A stretch of 64,000 nucleotides of DNA, taken from Synergistota bacterium. GTDB taxonomy: Bacteria > Synergistota > Synergistia > Synergistales > Synergistaceae. Below the pieces are notes generated by a model. It ran no database searches, was not told the origin of the DNA, and saw only the letters and a program-made list of their open reading frames with translations. The translations under genes were made by a program, and so were the position numbers. The stretch lies in assembly GCA_023450745.1 (NCBI GenBank), contig JAEXGR010000007.1:19175-83174 (forward strand), in the 5' to 3' direction. This document shows, piece by piece, positions 8,909 through 17,584 of this stretch (the first letter of the stretch is position 1; every line of letters starts with the position of its first letter).

Positions 8909-10114
8909 TTACAGCATAGCGACGAAGCTCTGGATCACGATCGCGTTGACAATGTCGATGAAGAAGGCCCCGACGATGGAGACGACGAAGAACGCCCGCG
9001 GCGCGGGACCGTAGTTGCTGGTGATGGCGTCCATATTGGCGATCGCGTTGGGCGTCGCGCCCAGGCCGAAGCCGCAGTGGCCGCCCGCGATGACGGCCGC
9101 TGTATAGTCGCGCCGCATAATGTTGAAGGTCACGAAGTAGGCGTAGCCGCCCATCAGAATGGTTTCGCCAAGAAGGATCACCGCCATCGGCCCCGCGAGG
9201 TCGGCGAGCTGCCACAGCTTGAGCGACATCAGCGAAAGCGCGAGGAAGAGCGACAGGGCGACCGCGCCGATGGTATCGGCAAGCCGCAGGTGCACCTTGT
9301 ACAGGCCGCTCATGTCGCTGAGGTTTCTGATGAAGATGCCGACGAAGAGCGCGCAGAGATAGGTCGGCAGCTGGATGCCCACTTTGACCAGCCCCTCGTA
9401 GATAAAGGCGCCGACGCTCATGGCGATCGTGATCTGCATCAGGGTCGTCATCAGTACGGAGGCGGAAACGGGGCCGTCCGAAGCGGGGTCGAGGCTCTCG
9501 TCGACGGTGTCGTACGTCATTTCGTCCGCGTTGAGGTGTGATTTTGCGAGGCGGTTGCGCTCGATGAGGCGTCGCGCCACCGGGCCGCCGAGTATCGACC
9601 CCATGACGAGGCCGAAGGTCGCGGCGGCCATCGCCAGCTCCATGCCGCCGGAAAGGCCGTATTGTTTTTCAAAAAGGTTCGCGTAGACCGCGCCGGTGCC
9701 GTGACCGCCCGACATGGTGATCGAGCCGGCCAGCATCCCCAGCAGCGGATGTATCCCCGTGACGTAGGAAAGCGCCACCGCCAGCACGTCTTGGAGAAGC
9801 ACCAGCACGGAGGCGACGACGAGAAAGATAAAGACCTGCGGGCCGCCCTGCCGGAGCATCTTAAAGCTCGCGGCCAGTCCGATGCTCGTAAAAAAGGTTA
9901 TCATCAGGGGGTCTTTGACAAGCATGTCGAAGTTGAAAGAAAAGCTGTCCTTGAGCGCCCAGCTCGCGAGCGCAAAGATCACGCCGCCGATCACCGGGGC
10001 CGGGATGTTGTACTTGCCCAGGAACGATACCCGCTTCCGAAGAAACATCCCCAGCCAGAGAATGGCGGTCGCGAACGCCACCGTCTCGACAAGATTAAAG
10101 TTGAGCTCTGTCAT
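8909..10114 (-). CDS. gltS: Sodium/glutamate symporter, GltS family (proximal copy)
   Basis: This 401-aa GltS-family carrier has the paired signature segments SITMSGGHGTGAVYANL and GGHCGFGLGATPNAIANM and about 10-12 membrane helices. Its ATG (10112-10114) overlaps the TGA of the ROK gene (10111-10113) as ATGA, so translation is coupled. It is the first of two tandem carriers at the end of an operon with a D-aminopeptidase, a kinase-like protein and a flavin oxidoreductase. That context suggests uptake of glutamate or a related amino-acid derivative for the same pathway, which is inference. Confidence 0.9.
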   Translation of the reverse strand: MTELNFNLVETVAFATAILWLGMFLRKRVSFLGKYNIPAPVIGGVIFALASWALKDSFSFNFDMLVKDPLMITFFTSIGLAASFKMLRQGGPQVFIFLVVASVLVLLQDVLAVALSYVTGIHPLLGMLAGSITMSGGHGTGAVYANLFEKQYGLSGGMELAMAAATFGLVMGSILGGPVARRLIERNRLAKSHLNADEMTYDTVDESLDPASDGPVSASVLMTTLMQITIAMSVGAFIYEGLVKVGIQLPTYLCALFVGIFIRNLSDMSGLYKVHLRLADTIGAVALSLFLALSLMSLKLWQLADLAGPMAVILLGETILMGGYAYFVTFNIMRRDYTAAVIAGGHCGFGLGATPNAIANMDAITSNYGPAPRAFFVVSIVGAFFIDIVNAIVIQSFVAML

Positions 10115-11034
10115 TCCTTACACATCTCCCGTCCTAGAGAAGCGGCGCCAATGACCGCGGCGGCGCCTCCAAGTTTTGATATTTTCAAATCAAAAACAGG
10201 TCTGAACGGAACGGGCAGATATTTCTCGACCCTGCCGCGGAGCTCGTCTGCGAGCCCCTCCGCCAGACTCATACCGCCGCTGATAATAACCGCCTCGGGG
10301 TCCAAAGTCACAAACAGCGAGGAGACGCCGCGCGCGAGCGCCTCGAGAGCCGGCTCAAGAAGCCCGGCCGCCGTTTGATCGGCATGGCGCATCTCCCAGA
10401 TTTCGCGAAAGCCGCCCGGCAGGCCGAGGGCCGCGGCGCGGCGTTCTATCCAGTCGGCGGAGGCCGATTCTTCAAGGTGCCCCCGGCCGCCGCAGCCGCA
10501 GCCGCGAAGCGAGGGGTCGCCGCTGACCGCGATATGCCCGCATTCCCCCGCCATTCCGCGCGCGCCGGAAAGAAGCCTGCCGTTCGCCACGAGGCCGGCG
10601 CCGATGCCGGTCCCCAGCGTGAGCACCGCGTAGTCGGCCATCCCGCGGGCGGCCCCGGCGGCCCCCTCTCCAAGCGCCGCGCAGTTGGCGTCGTTTTCCA
10701 TACGGATGTCGGCCTTTACGCCGCGCGCCTGAAGGTTCGCCGAAATCATTTTGCCAAGAGAGACCCCGTCGCAGCCGGTGAAATTCGTGAGCCTGAGGAT
10801 ACGGCTCCGTTCCCGGTTGACAAAGCCGGGGATGCCTATCCCCACGAAGCACTCGTCGCCGGGGGCTGCCCACAGCAAGATCAGCTCCTCAAGGGTGCGG
10901 ATTACGCTTAGGATGTCTCTTTTTTCCGGAGTGGAGACGGTCACCGGCGAGGCTATCCGCGGCGGCTCTTCCGAAAAATCCACCGCCCCCGCCGATACCG
11001 TATGGCCCCCGAGGTCGATTCCGATCCTTTTCAT
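10111..11034 (-). CDS. ROK family protein (sugar or amino-sugar kinase-like)
   Basis: This 307-aa protein has the ASKHA ATPase fold of ROK kinases. It shows phosphate motif GIDLGGHTVSAG at the N-terminus, catalytic MENDANCAALGEG near residue 120, LTLGTGIGAGL, and the ROK zinc motif CGCGGRGHLE, in which His takes the place of the usual third Cys. It has no N-terminal helix-turn-helix, so it is a kinase-type rather than repressor-type ROK protein. I place the start at 11034, where ATG overlaps the TGA of the aminopeptidase gene (ATGA). The substrate is unknown; glucose, N-acetylglucosamine and N-acetylmannosamine kinases are the nearest known roles. Confidence 0.85.
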   Translation of the reverse strand: MKRIGIDLGGHTVSAGAVDFSEEPPRIASPVTVSTPEKRDILSVIRTLEELILLWAAPGDECFVGIGIPGFVNRERSRILRLTNFTGCDGVSLGKMISANLQARGVKADIRMENDANCAALGEGAAGAARGMADYAVLTLGTGIGAGLVANGRLLSGARGMAGECGHIAVSGDPSLRGCGCGGRGHLEESASADWIERRAAALGLPGGFREIWEMRHADQTAAGLLEPALEALARGVSSLFVTLDPEAVIISGGMSLAEGLADELRGRVEKYLPVPFRPVFDLKISKLGGAAAVIGAASLGREMCKE

Positions 11035-11870
11035 CAATAAGCGGCAAGCGTCCCCGCCGCGCACTCCATCACGGAGTAGAGGAAGCGGCGCAGTTCGAGG
11101 ACCTCCTCCGTCTCAAAACGCAGGGTCCGGGCCGCCGTTCTCACCGCCCCCGGCACCAGCGAGGCGGCGTCGGTCTGCAGGGTGTTCATCAGCGTCACCT
11201 CCAGCAGATAGGGCGACGCGGCCGTGAAGGGGGTGAATTCGCCCTTTTTCAGGCGTTCCATCGCCCTCCGCACGCCGGAGTAAAGCAGCTCCGCGCTGCT
11301 TTCCGGCGTCAGGCAGAGCGCGGCGGCGCGTCCCAGCCCCTCTTTTACGGAGCAGGTCACCAGCCGCGGCCCCAGCAGGCTTTCGGCCTCCATGCAGAGC
11401 GCGTCGTCGCCGCTTGCCATAATGACCGGCACTCCCAGCGCGCCGCAGAGGAGCGCGTTGACGCCCGTCTCCCCCATCTTCCGGCCGTTTACGGCGAGGC
11501 CGTATATCGTATGCTGGTCAAAGGTGTGATCGAGCACCGCCTTCTCGGTGCCCGCCATCGCGTGATATCCTAAAAATATCGCGGCGTCGCAGCCGCGCGC
11601 GCCCTCTGCCATGCCGAGCAGCTTCGGCGCGCCCGTGATCAGCCGCACCTCGCCGCCGAACTTCGCGATATCCAGATTCGTCATCGTACAGTGCGAGTCG
11701 TTGACCACCACGCATTCGGCCCCGGAGTCGAGAGCGGCCTTCACGGCGGCGGAAACGTCGGCGGCCTGCATCGCCCTCCCAAAGCCGTACTGAGGCTTTG
11801 AACAGTCCACCTGCGCGGCGCTGACGACGCCCGTGGAGCCCTCCATATCGGAACTTATGTAAATTTTCAT
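11034..11870 (-). CDS. dppA: M55 family peptidase, D-aminopeptidase DppA-like
   Basis: This 278-aa protein matches zinc-dependent D-aminopeptidases of family M55 (Bacillus DppA), which release D-amino acids such as D-Ala from small peptides. The N-terminal motif KIYISSDMEGSTGVV carries the metal-binding Asp and Glu. Further metal or catalytic residues are in VVVNDSHCTMTN and FLGYHAMAGT. The start at 11870 is an ATGA overlap with the flavin oxidoreductase stop; an in-frame ATG at 11885 would overlap that gene further. Its neighbours suggest processing of D-amino-acid peptides from wall turnover, with the released acids or amino sugars handled by the ROK and GltS proteins (inference). Confidence 0.88.
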   Translation of the reverse strand: MKIYISSDMEGSTGVVSAAQVDCSKPQYGFGRAMQAADVSAAVKAALDSGAECVVVNDSHCTMTNLDIAKFGGEVRLITGAPKLLGMAEGARGCDAAIFLGYHAMAGTEKAVLDHTFDQHTIYGLAVNGRKMGETGVNALLCGALGVPVIMASGDDALCMEAESLLGPRLVTCSVKEGLGRAAALCLTPESSAELLYSGVRRAMERLKKGEFTPFTAASPYLLEVTLMNTLQTDAASLVPGAVRTAARTLRFETEEVLELRRFLYSVMECAAGTLAAY

Positions 11871-12886
11871 CAAACAGCCCTCCATTTATCAAGGAAGCCG
11901 GCGTCGGCCAAAAGCGGCCTGCCGACGCCGATAAGGTCGCAGCATTTATCCGCGAGCAGCCGTTCCGCAACGCCTACGCCGCGGATACCGCCGGTGCATT
12001 CCACCGGGATTTTCCCGCCGACAGCCTCGCGGACCGCCGCGGCGTAGGGGGCGAAATAGGCGCCGTCCGTCCGCGCCGCCCCGTAGCCGCAGAGGTTGCC
12101 GGAGACGCTCAGCAGATCGACGCCAAGCGCCGCGAGCTCGCGGGCTGCGGCCCGCGTATCCCAGGCGGACAGGCCGCGCGGCCTTTCGTCCGGCAGAACG
12201 TCCGCCGCTCCGAGCCTCACGGATACCAGCGCGTCGGGCAGGGTCCGGCGCACGGCGTCGGTGATCTCATAGAGAAAACGCGCGCGTCTATACCCCGTGC
12301 CGCCGTAGGCGTCGTCGCGCAGGTTCGTCAGGGGGCTCAGGAACTGCCCCGCCAGGTAGCCGTGCGCGGCGTGTATCATGACGCCGCCGTAGCCCGCCGT
12401 CTTCACCAGGCGTTCGGCGGCGGCGGCAAAATCTTCCACAATCCTTTTGATCTCCGTGAGAGACAGTTTCTCCGGCTCCCGCGATAGCCCCTCCCAGACC
12501 GGCCCCACTTTCACGCCGGACGGCGAAAGGCAGCGGAATCCCTCCGTCTCAAATACCGCGGCGCTTGCGAGGTTGGCTCCGCCGTGGTTTATCTGGGCGA
12601 CGGCGGTCTTACCGCCCTCCTTGATCAGCGCTGCGATCTTCGCGTGCGCGGCGGCCGCTTCATCGCGGTCGGCAAGGAATTGCTCCGGCCGGACGCGGCC
12701 GGTAGGGTTCACCGCGTGGTGCTCCACATTGACAAGGGAAACGCCGGAGGCGGCGATTTTCCCGTATACCTCAAGCGACCGCTCCGTGGGCAGCCCCGCG
12801 CGGTCTCCCGAAGAGGAGGCCAGCGGAGCCGCGCAGAGGCGGTTTGCCAGCCGCCTTCCCCGCAGTTCAAAAGCGTCGAAGAGCAT
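11870..12886 (-). CDS. NADH:flavin oxidoreductase, Old Yellow Enzyme family
   Basis: This 338-aa single-domain protein has the FMN-binding TIM barrel of the Old Yellow Enzyme family. Recognisable pieces are LANRLCAAPLASS at the N-terminus, QINHGGANL, the catalytic pair in VMIHAAHGYLAGQFLSP, and IGVGRPLLAD at the phosphate-binding C-terminus. It lacks the C-terminal FeS/flavin domains of the 2,4-dienoyl-CoA reductase subfamily. It is the first gene of a four-step ATGA-coupled operon. The start at 12886 follows AGGTGATG. Family members reduce activated double bonds; the substrate here is unknown. Confidence 0.87.
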   Translation of the reverse strand: MLFDAFELRGRRLANRLCAAPLASSSGDRAGLPTERSLEVYGKIAASGVSLVNVEHHAVNPTGRVRPEQFLADRDEAAAAHAKIAALIKEGGKTAVAQINHGGANLASAAVFETEGFRCLSPSGVKVGPVWEGLSREPEKLSLTEIKRIVEDFAAAAERLVKTAGYGGVMIHAAHGYLAGQFLSPLTNLRDDAYGGTGYRRARFLYEITDAVRRTLPDALVSVRLGAADVLPDERPRGLSAWDTRAAARELAALGVDLLSVSGNLCGYGAARTDGAYFAPYAAAVREAVGGKIPVECTGGIRGVGVAERLLADKCCDLIGVGRPLLADAGFLDKWRAV

Positions 12887-12936
12887 CCGTCATCACCTCG
12901 TTATGATTCACAAAACGTCAGGCCGCCGCGTTCCGC

Positions 12937-12960
12937 CAAAAACGCCGGTCACGCCGGCGG
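12937..12960 (-). terminator. Terminator of ychF
   Basis: On the minus strand GCCGG, a five-base loop and CCGGC are followed by GTTTTT, eight bases after the ychF stop. It separates ychF from the oxidoreductase operon, whose promoter must lie in the remaining 50 bases. Confidence 0.65.
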
Positions 12961-12967
12961 CGCCTTG

Positions 12968-14062
12968 CTAAACGTTGAAGCGTATTTCGATCATGTCCCC
13001 GTCTTTGACGAGGTATTCCTTTCCTTCGAGGCGAAGCACCCCCGCCTTGCGGCACTCGTCAAAGGAGTGGGCGTATTTCATATAATCGTCGTAAGCCACG
13101 ACCTGCGCGCGAATAAAGCCGCGCGCGAGGTCCGAATGTATCGTTCCCGCCGCGTCGACGGCGGTCTCGCCGTTGTGGAGCGTCCAGGCGCGCACCTCGT
13201 CGGGGCCGGAGGTGAAGAAGCTGATGAGGCCGAGCACGCGGTACGCCTCCTCAATAAGGCGCTCGCGCCCCGGTTCGGTGATGTTGAGTCCCTCGGTAAA
13301 TTCGGCGGCCTCTTCGGGAGTGAGGTCCATAATGTCCATTTCCAGGCTGCCGTAGAGGGTGCAGAGCTTTACCCCGTTCGCCTCGGCCCTTTTTTTCAGT
13401 TCGTCCCACTTCGGGATTTTCGCCTCTTCGTTCTGGCTCTCGTCGAGGTTCAGCAGGATTATCTGCGGCTTCGAGGTGACGAAGGCAAATCCGCGCAGCT
13501 GCCGTCTTTCTTCCGGCCGCAGCTCGATGCTGGAAAGCGGGCGCTCCTCCATAAGGCAGTCGTAGCATTTTTCCAGCAGCGCCTTTTCTTTGTCCTCGTC
13601 GGGCGTCAGCTTTTTTTTCGCGCGGAGCTTGCCGAGGCGGTTATCGATGACGGCGAGGTCGCGGAAGATGAGTTCGTTATCCAGAATGTCCCAATCGCGC
13701 ACCGGGTCCACCGAGCCCTCGGGGTGCTCCACCGAAGGGTTGGCGAAGCAGCGAATCACCTGGATGAGGGCATCCGCGTCGGCGACGAAGGAGAGGAAGG
13801 CGTTGCCCAGCCCCTCGCCCTTGCCGGCGCCGCGCGACAGCCCCGCGAGGTCGACAAATTCCACCTGCGCGGGGGTCTCTTTGCGCGGCGCGTTGATCTT
13901 TACCAGTTCGTCAAAACGTTTGTCCGGTACGGAGACGACCGCCTTGTTGGGATCGGTCTTTCCTCCCGCGTAGGGCTTTACCTCCGCGCCCGCTCTCGTT
14001 ATCACGTTAAATACTGTCGACTTCCCGCTCAGGGGCAGCCCGACGATTCCGCAGTGCAGCAT
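12968..14062 (-). CDS. ychF: Ribosome-binding ATPase YchF
   Basis: This 364-aa cytosolic P-loop NTPase of the Obg-HflX-like group has the YchF layout. The N-terminal G domain has G1 GLPLSGKSTVF and the ATP-preferring NxxE motif NLDE in place of NKxD. A helical coiled-coil insertion lies around residues 120-200, and a C-terminal TGS domain ends DMIEIRFNV. YchF binds ribosomes and is linked to stress responses. Length matches the family (363 in E. coli). It appears to be a single-gene unit with its own terminator. Confidence 0.95.
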   Translation of the reverse strand: MLHCGIVGLPLSGKSTVFNVITRAGAEVKPYAGGKTDPNKAVVSVPDKRFDELVKINAPRKETPAQVEFVDLAGLSRGAGKGEGLGNAFLSFVADADALIQVIRCFANPSVEHPEGSVDPVRDWDILDNELIFRDLAVIDNRLGKLRAKKKLTPDEDKEKALLEKCYDCLMEERPLSSIELRPEERRQLRGFAFVTSKPQIILLNLDESQNEEAKIPKWDELKKRAEANGVKLCTLYGSLEMDIMDLTPEEAAEFTEGLNITEPGRERLIEEAYRVLGLISFFTSGPDEVRAWTLHNGETAVDAAGTIHSDLARGFIRAQVVAYDDYMKYAHSFDECRKAGVLRLEGKEYLVKDGDMIEIRFNV

Positions 14063-14172
14063 CTATATCAACTCCATATTTTTATACATCTCTGTAAGAG
14101 TTTACTATAATTGAGGAGCCGGGGCAATTAACCGAAATAATTTTATTGGCTGAGTGGCTCGCCGGCGCCGGC

Positions 14173-14206
14173 AAAAAAACAGCGCCTCCGTAAGAAACAG
14201 AAGCGC
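14173..14206 (-). terminator. Terminator of the BMP-family gene
   Basis: On the minus strand GCGCTTCTG and CGGAGGCGC pair with two G-U wobbles around a seven-base loop and are followed by a run of seven T residues (14173-14179). It lies 32 bases after the stop of the binding-protein gene. Confidence 0.75.
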
Positions 14207-14237
14207 CGGTAATATATACGGGATGCGCCGAGCGGCG

Positions 14238-15266
14238 CTATTTGACGGAGATGCCCTGATAGTTCGTCTCTTTGATTTTGATAAGGCCGGACGACATCTT
14301 TTCTTCCAGTTCGTCGACGCGCTTGCGGACGTCGATGGGGATGTTTATCTTTGCCTCGCGCGTCCACGTCGAGATATCGATACATTCCTCGTGCAGGCCA
14401 AGGGAAAAGCGGTCTTTGGGAAGCTGGCCCTGCACGAAACTTTCTATGACCTTATAGATCACATGGCCGCTGCGTTTGACGACGCTGGTCAGCACCATCT
14501 CGGGAAAGTCGCTTTCCAGCTCCGTGTCGACGCCTATCGTCCAGTACCCGCCCTCTTTGGCCCGTTCTATCGCGCCGACGCCGGCCGCGCCGCTAACGCA
14601 GAAGATGACATCCGCGCCGGCCCTTTTGAGCTGCATCGCCGCGCGGGCCGCCTTCGCGCGGTCGGAAAAATCGTGCGTATATTCGTAAAGCACTTCGACG
14701 CCGGGGTCGATATACCACGAGCCGGCGATAAAGCCGCGTTTGAAGCGCTCGACCGGCGGAACCGCTTCCCCAAGGATGATGCCGATTTTCTTATCCGCGT
14801 TGATACGCGCCGTATCGTCTCTCACCGTCATCATCGCGGCGAGCGCGCCGGCGAGAAATCCCCCCTCCTCCTCGCGGAAGACTATCTCGGTGACGCCCTC
14901 CGTATTATTCGTGTCAAAAGTGAGGAACGAGCAGGCGGGATATTCCCTCATGACTTCGGGAAGGTAGCTGATGTAGGCCGCGGAGGTGATGATGACCAGA
15001 TCCGACGAGGCGGCAGCCTCCCTGAGCAGGGGCAGCAGCTTGTCCTTATCGTCAAGGGCGTTGTAGTATTTGGTAGAGACCTTTTTACTGCCGAAACGGA
15101 CTTGGGCGTTCCTCATCCCTTCAAGGCAGAGCCAGTTGAAACCGGAGGCGGAGGCGGTGTCGGAACCCTCCAGCATCAGTGCGATCCGCTTCGGCGCCGC
15201 GAAGGCGGCGCACTCCATAACCACCAGCAGAATAAGCGCCGCCGGCAGGATAAGTTTTTTCACCAT
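14238..15266 (-). CDS. BMP family (PnrA-like) periplasmic binding protein
   Basis: This 342-aa secreted protein belongs to the basic membrane protein/PnrA family, mostly purine-nucleoside binding proteins of ABC importers. Residues 1-23 are a signal peptide ending AAFAA. The mature part has PKRIALMLEG at the first strand, GEAVPPVERFKRGFIAGSW, DVIFCVSGAAGVG and TIGVDTELE, all typical of the fold. I place the start at 15266, where GAGGAAG lies upstream; the open frame extends 68 codons further without signal-peptide character. No permease or ATPase gene is nearby, so it is an orphan binding protein. Confidence 0.85.
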   Translation of the reverse strand: MVKKLILPAALILLVVMECAAFAAPKRIALMLEGSDTASASGFNWLCLEGMRNAQVRFGSKKVSTKYYNALDDKDKLLPLLREAAASSDLVIITSAAYISYLPEVMREYPACSFLTFDTNNTEGVTEIVFREEEGGFLAGALAAMMTVRDDTARINADKKIGIILGEAVPPVERFKRGFIAGSWYIDPGVEVLYEYTHDFSDRAKAARAAMQLKRAGADVIFCVSGAAGVGAIERAKEGGYWTIGVDTELESDFPEMVLTSVVKRSGHVIYKVIESFVQGQLPKDRFSLGLHEECIDISTWTREAKINIPIDVRKRVDELEEKMSSGLIKIKETNYQGISVK

Positions 15267-15463
15267 CTGAACACTTCCTCTCGTATCACGCAAAGAATAT
15301 CTTTTTAACAAATTACCGCTATAATTATACCCTAGACGGAGGGAACTTACGTGGCCCAAACGCGGCAAAGCTTTTGGAAGAAATAAGGCGCGGGCAAAGT
15401 CGGCGAAAGCCGCCGCGGCGGATAATTCTTCACGCGTTCGTCCCGGGAACTTGCGGCTCCGCC

Positions 15464-15513
15464 TTGACAAGCCAGGAGCGCTGGCATTAGTATATACTCA
15501 AGTTAGACTAAGT
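15464..15513 (+). promoter_or_regulatory. Promoter and candidate metal-repressor operator of feoAB
   Basis: TTGACA (15464-15469) and TAGTAT (15488-15493) are spaced by 18 bases, a good sigma-70 promoter 49 bases before feoA. Just downstream, TTAGACTAA (15503-15511) is a perfect nine-base palindrome where the transcript should start, resembling half-sites of DtxR/IdeR-type iron repressors. The promoter call is fair; the regulator identity is a guess. Confidence 0.55.
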
Positions 15514-15541
15514 TAACATACTCATGGAGTTGATCCTATAA

Positions 15542-15769
15542 ATGAATCTTATAGAAATGAAGAGCGGGGAACGGGCTGTCATCAAGGTGCTGCCGGAGGG
15601 AGAGGCGGCGCAGCGGCTTGAGGCTCTTGGGCTGCGGAGCGGCAAGGAGATAGAAAAGATATCCTGCATGCCCTTCGGCGGGCCGGTAACGGTGATGCTG
15701 GAGGGACGCCATTTCGCCGTATCGCACGGCATCGCCGAACATATCGAGATCGAGAAGGCCGGCTCCTGA
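15542..15769 (+). CDS. feoA: Ferrous iron transport protein A
   Basis: This 75-aa protein is a small SH3-like FeoA domain that supports the FeoB Fe2+ channel. It shows the family pattern GERAVIKVLPEGEAAQRLEALGL near the start and GGPVTVMLEGRHFAVSHGIAEHI at the end. Length is typical. A GGAG lies 12 bases before the ATG, and feoB follows after 28 bases, so the two are one operon. Confidence 0.92.
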   Translation: MNLIEMKSGERAVIKVLPEGEAAQRLEALGLRSGKEIEKISCMPFGGPVTVMLEGRHFAVSHGIAEHIEIEKAGS

Positions 15770-15797
15770 TCGCCTCGGAGGTCGGCGGAGAAGACAG

Positions 15798-17576
15798 ATG
15801 AGCTGTAAAGAATGCAGACTGTGTTTTGATAACAATGAATTGACAAAAGATGGCAAACGGATGCGCATCCTTCTGATGGGAAATCCCAACGTCGGAAAGA
15901 GCGTATTTTTTTCGCGCCTCACCGGCGTACACGCGCTGTCGTCAAACTACCCGGGGACGACCGTCGGCTTCACGCAGGGGGTCATCAAGCACAAAGAGCT
16001 GTGCGCGGACCTGATCGACGTTCCCGGCGCCTATACCCTCGACCCGACGAACGAGGCCGAGGAGATCGCGCGCCGCATCATAGAGGACGGAGCGGACAAG
16101 GTCATCCTCGTCATCGACGCGACGGCCCTTGAACGCAACCTCGTGATGGCGCTCCAGGTGCTCGCCTACCATATACCGGTGATCGTCGCGCTCAACATGA
16201 CCGACGAGGCCCGCCATAAGGGGATACTGCTTGATGTAAAAAGGCTCGAAGAGGAGCTCGGCGTCCCCATCTACCAGACCGTCGCCACGACCGGAAGCGG
16301 TATCAGCGACTTGGTGGACAACCTCGACAAAGCGAAAGTCAGCCCGCTCGAGCCGATGACGAAAGAGGAACGCTGGCAGAAGATCGGAGAGATCATCGCC
16401 AGCGTGCAGACGGTGACCCACCGCCACCACACGCTGCTCGACCGTATCGAGGACATCTCGGCCCGTCCCGTGATCGGCGGACTGCTGGGCTTCTTCGTGC
16501 TCGCGCTGAGCTTCGCGCTTATCCGCTTCGTCGGCGAGGGACTCATCGGCTATATCTTCGATCCGCTTTTTGAAAACTTCTGGCTGCCGCTGCTTGAGAA
16601 ACTCAGCGGCGTCTTCGGCGACGGCTACCTGCGCGCCCTACTGATCGGGAAGCTCTTTGACGGCGCCATCAACCTTGAGCAGAGCATGGGCGTGCTGTCG
16701 ACCGGCTTCTACGTCGAATTCGGCATGGTGCTGCCCTATATCATCGCCTTTTACGCCGTCCTCTCCTTTCTTGAAGATTTCGGCTACCTGCCGCGCCTCG
16801 CCGTCGTCTTCGACGCGCTGCTCCACCGCTTCGGCATCCACGGCTACGCCATCATCCCCACCCTGCTCGGCTTCGGCTGCAACGTGCCGGGAATACTGGC
16901 GACGCGCGTCCTTGAATCGGAGCGCGAACGCTTCATCGCCGCGACCCTCATCTCCGTCGGCGTGCCCTGCGTCTCGATACAGGCGATGCTCGCCTCGACG
17001 CTCGGCGGCTTCGGCATGAGATACGTCGGCGCGGTCTATTTGATCCTCTTCGTCGTCTGGCTCATTCTCGGACGGCTCATGCACCTGACGCTCTCCGGCT
17101 ACAGCCCCGAGCTGATCGTGGAGATACCGCCCTACCGCCTGCCCTCGTTCAAGGCCTGGATGAGCAAGCTCTGGTTCCGCATCAAGGACTTCTTTCTCGA
17201 AGCGACGCCGCTCGTGCTGGGCGGCATCCTGCTCGTCAACATCCTGGACACCATAGGGCTTCTGGAATGGCTCGGAAGCATGCTCGCGCCCTTCTTCCAG
17301 AGCGTGCTGGGGCTGCCCGCCTCGACCGCCGTCCCGGTGGTGATGGGGCTCTTCCGCAAGGACATCGCGATGGGGCTGCTGATCCCGCTCGAGCTCACGG
17401 CGCAGCAGATGCTCGTCGCCGTCATCGTCCTCTCCATGACCTTCCCCTGCATCGCGACCTTCGTCGTCATGTGGAAGGAGCTCGGCGTCAGACGGATGCT
17501 CGCAAGCAGCGCGATTATGCTCTCCGCCGCGCTGATTACGGGCGCGGCGCTGAACCTCATAATGAAGATATTGTAA
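15798..17576 (+). CDS. feoB: Ferrous iron transporter FeoB
   Basis: This 592-aa inner-membrane Fe2+ transporter has an N-terminal GTPase domain with G1 GNPNVGKS (28-35), G2 region YPGTT (51-55), G3 DVPG (74-77) and G4 NMTD (133-136). The membrane domain carries two Gate-like halves; EDFGYLPR and GFGCNVPGI are the conserved pore motifs. It is shorter than E. coli FeoB (773 aa) but within the range of compact FeoB proteins. The extreme N-terminus carries an extra cysteine cluster, SCKECRLC, before the G domain; this may be read-in or a real metal-sensing extension, since GGAG precedes the ATG at 15798. A start at the internal Met22 is the alternative. Confidence 0.95.
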   Translation: MSCKECRLCFDNNELTKDGKRMRILLMGNPNVGKSVFFSRLTGVHALSSNYPGTTVGFTQGVIKHKELCADLIDVPGAYTLDPTNEAEEIARRIIEDGADKVILVIDATALERNLVMALQVLAYHIPVIVALNMTDEARHKGILLDVKRLEEELGVPIYQTVATTGSGISDLVDNLDKAKVSPLEPMTKEERWQKIGEIIASVQTVTHRHHTLLDRIEDISARPVIGGLLGFFVLALSFALIRFVGEGLIGYIFDPLFENFWLPLLEKLSGVFGDGYLRALLIGKLFDGAINLEQSMGVLSTGFYVEFGMVLPYIIAFYAVLSFLEDFGYLPRLAVVFDALLHRFGIHGYAIIPTLLGFGCNVPGILATRVLESERERFIAATLISVGVPCVSIQAMLASTLGGFGMRYVGAVYLILFVVWLILGRLMHLTLSGYSPELIVEIPPYRLPSFKAWMSKLWFRIKDFFLEATPLVLGGILLVNILDTIGLLEWLGSMLAPFFQSVLGLPASTAVPVVMGLFRKDIAMGLLIPLELTAQQMLVAVIVLSMTFPCIATFVVMWKELGVRRMLASSAIMLSAALITGAALNLIMKIL

Positions 17577-17584
17577 GAAAAATA

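Noticed and set aside
12584..14110. 508-codon plus-strand frame opposite ychF
   Set aside because: ychF on the other strand is a universally conserved gene of the right length; the plus frame has no known domain.
14154..15308. 384-codon plus-strand frame opposite the BMP-family gene
   Set aside because: It runs through the terminator and mirrors a secreted protein with clear family motifs.
17267..17584. Upstream extension of the M23 peptidase frame
   Set aside because: It overlaps the end of feoB in another frame and is arginine-rich; the signal peptide begins at 17585.
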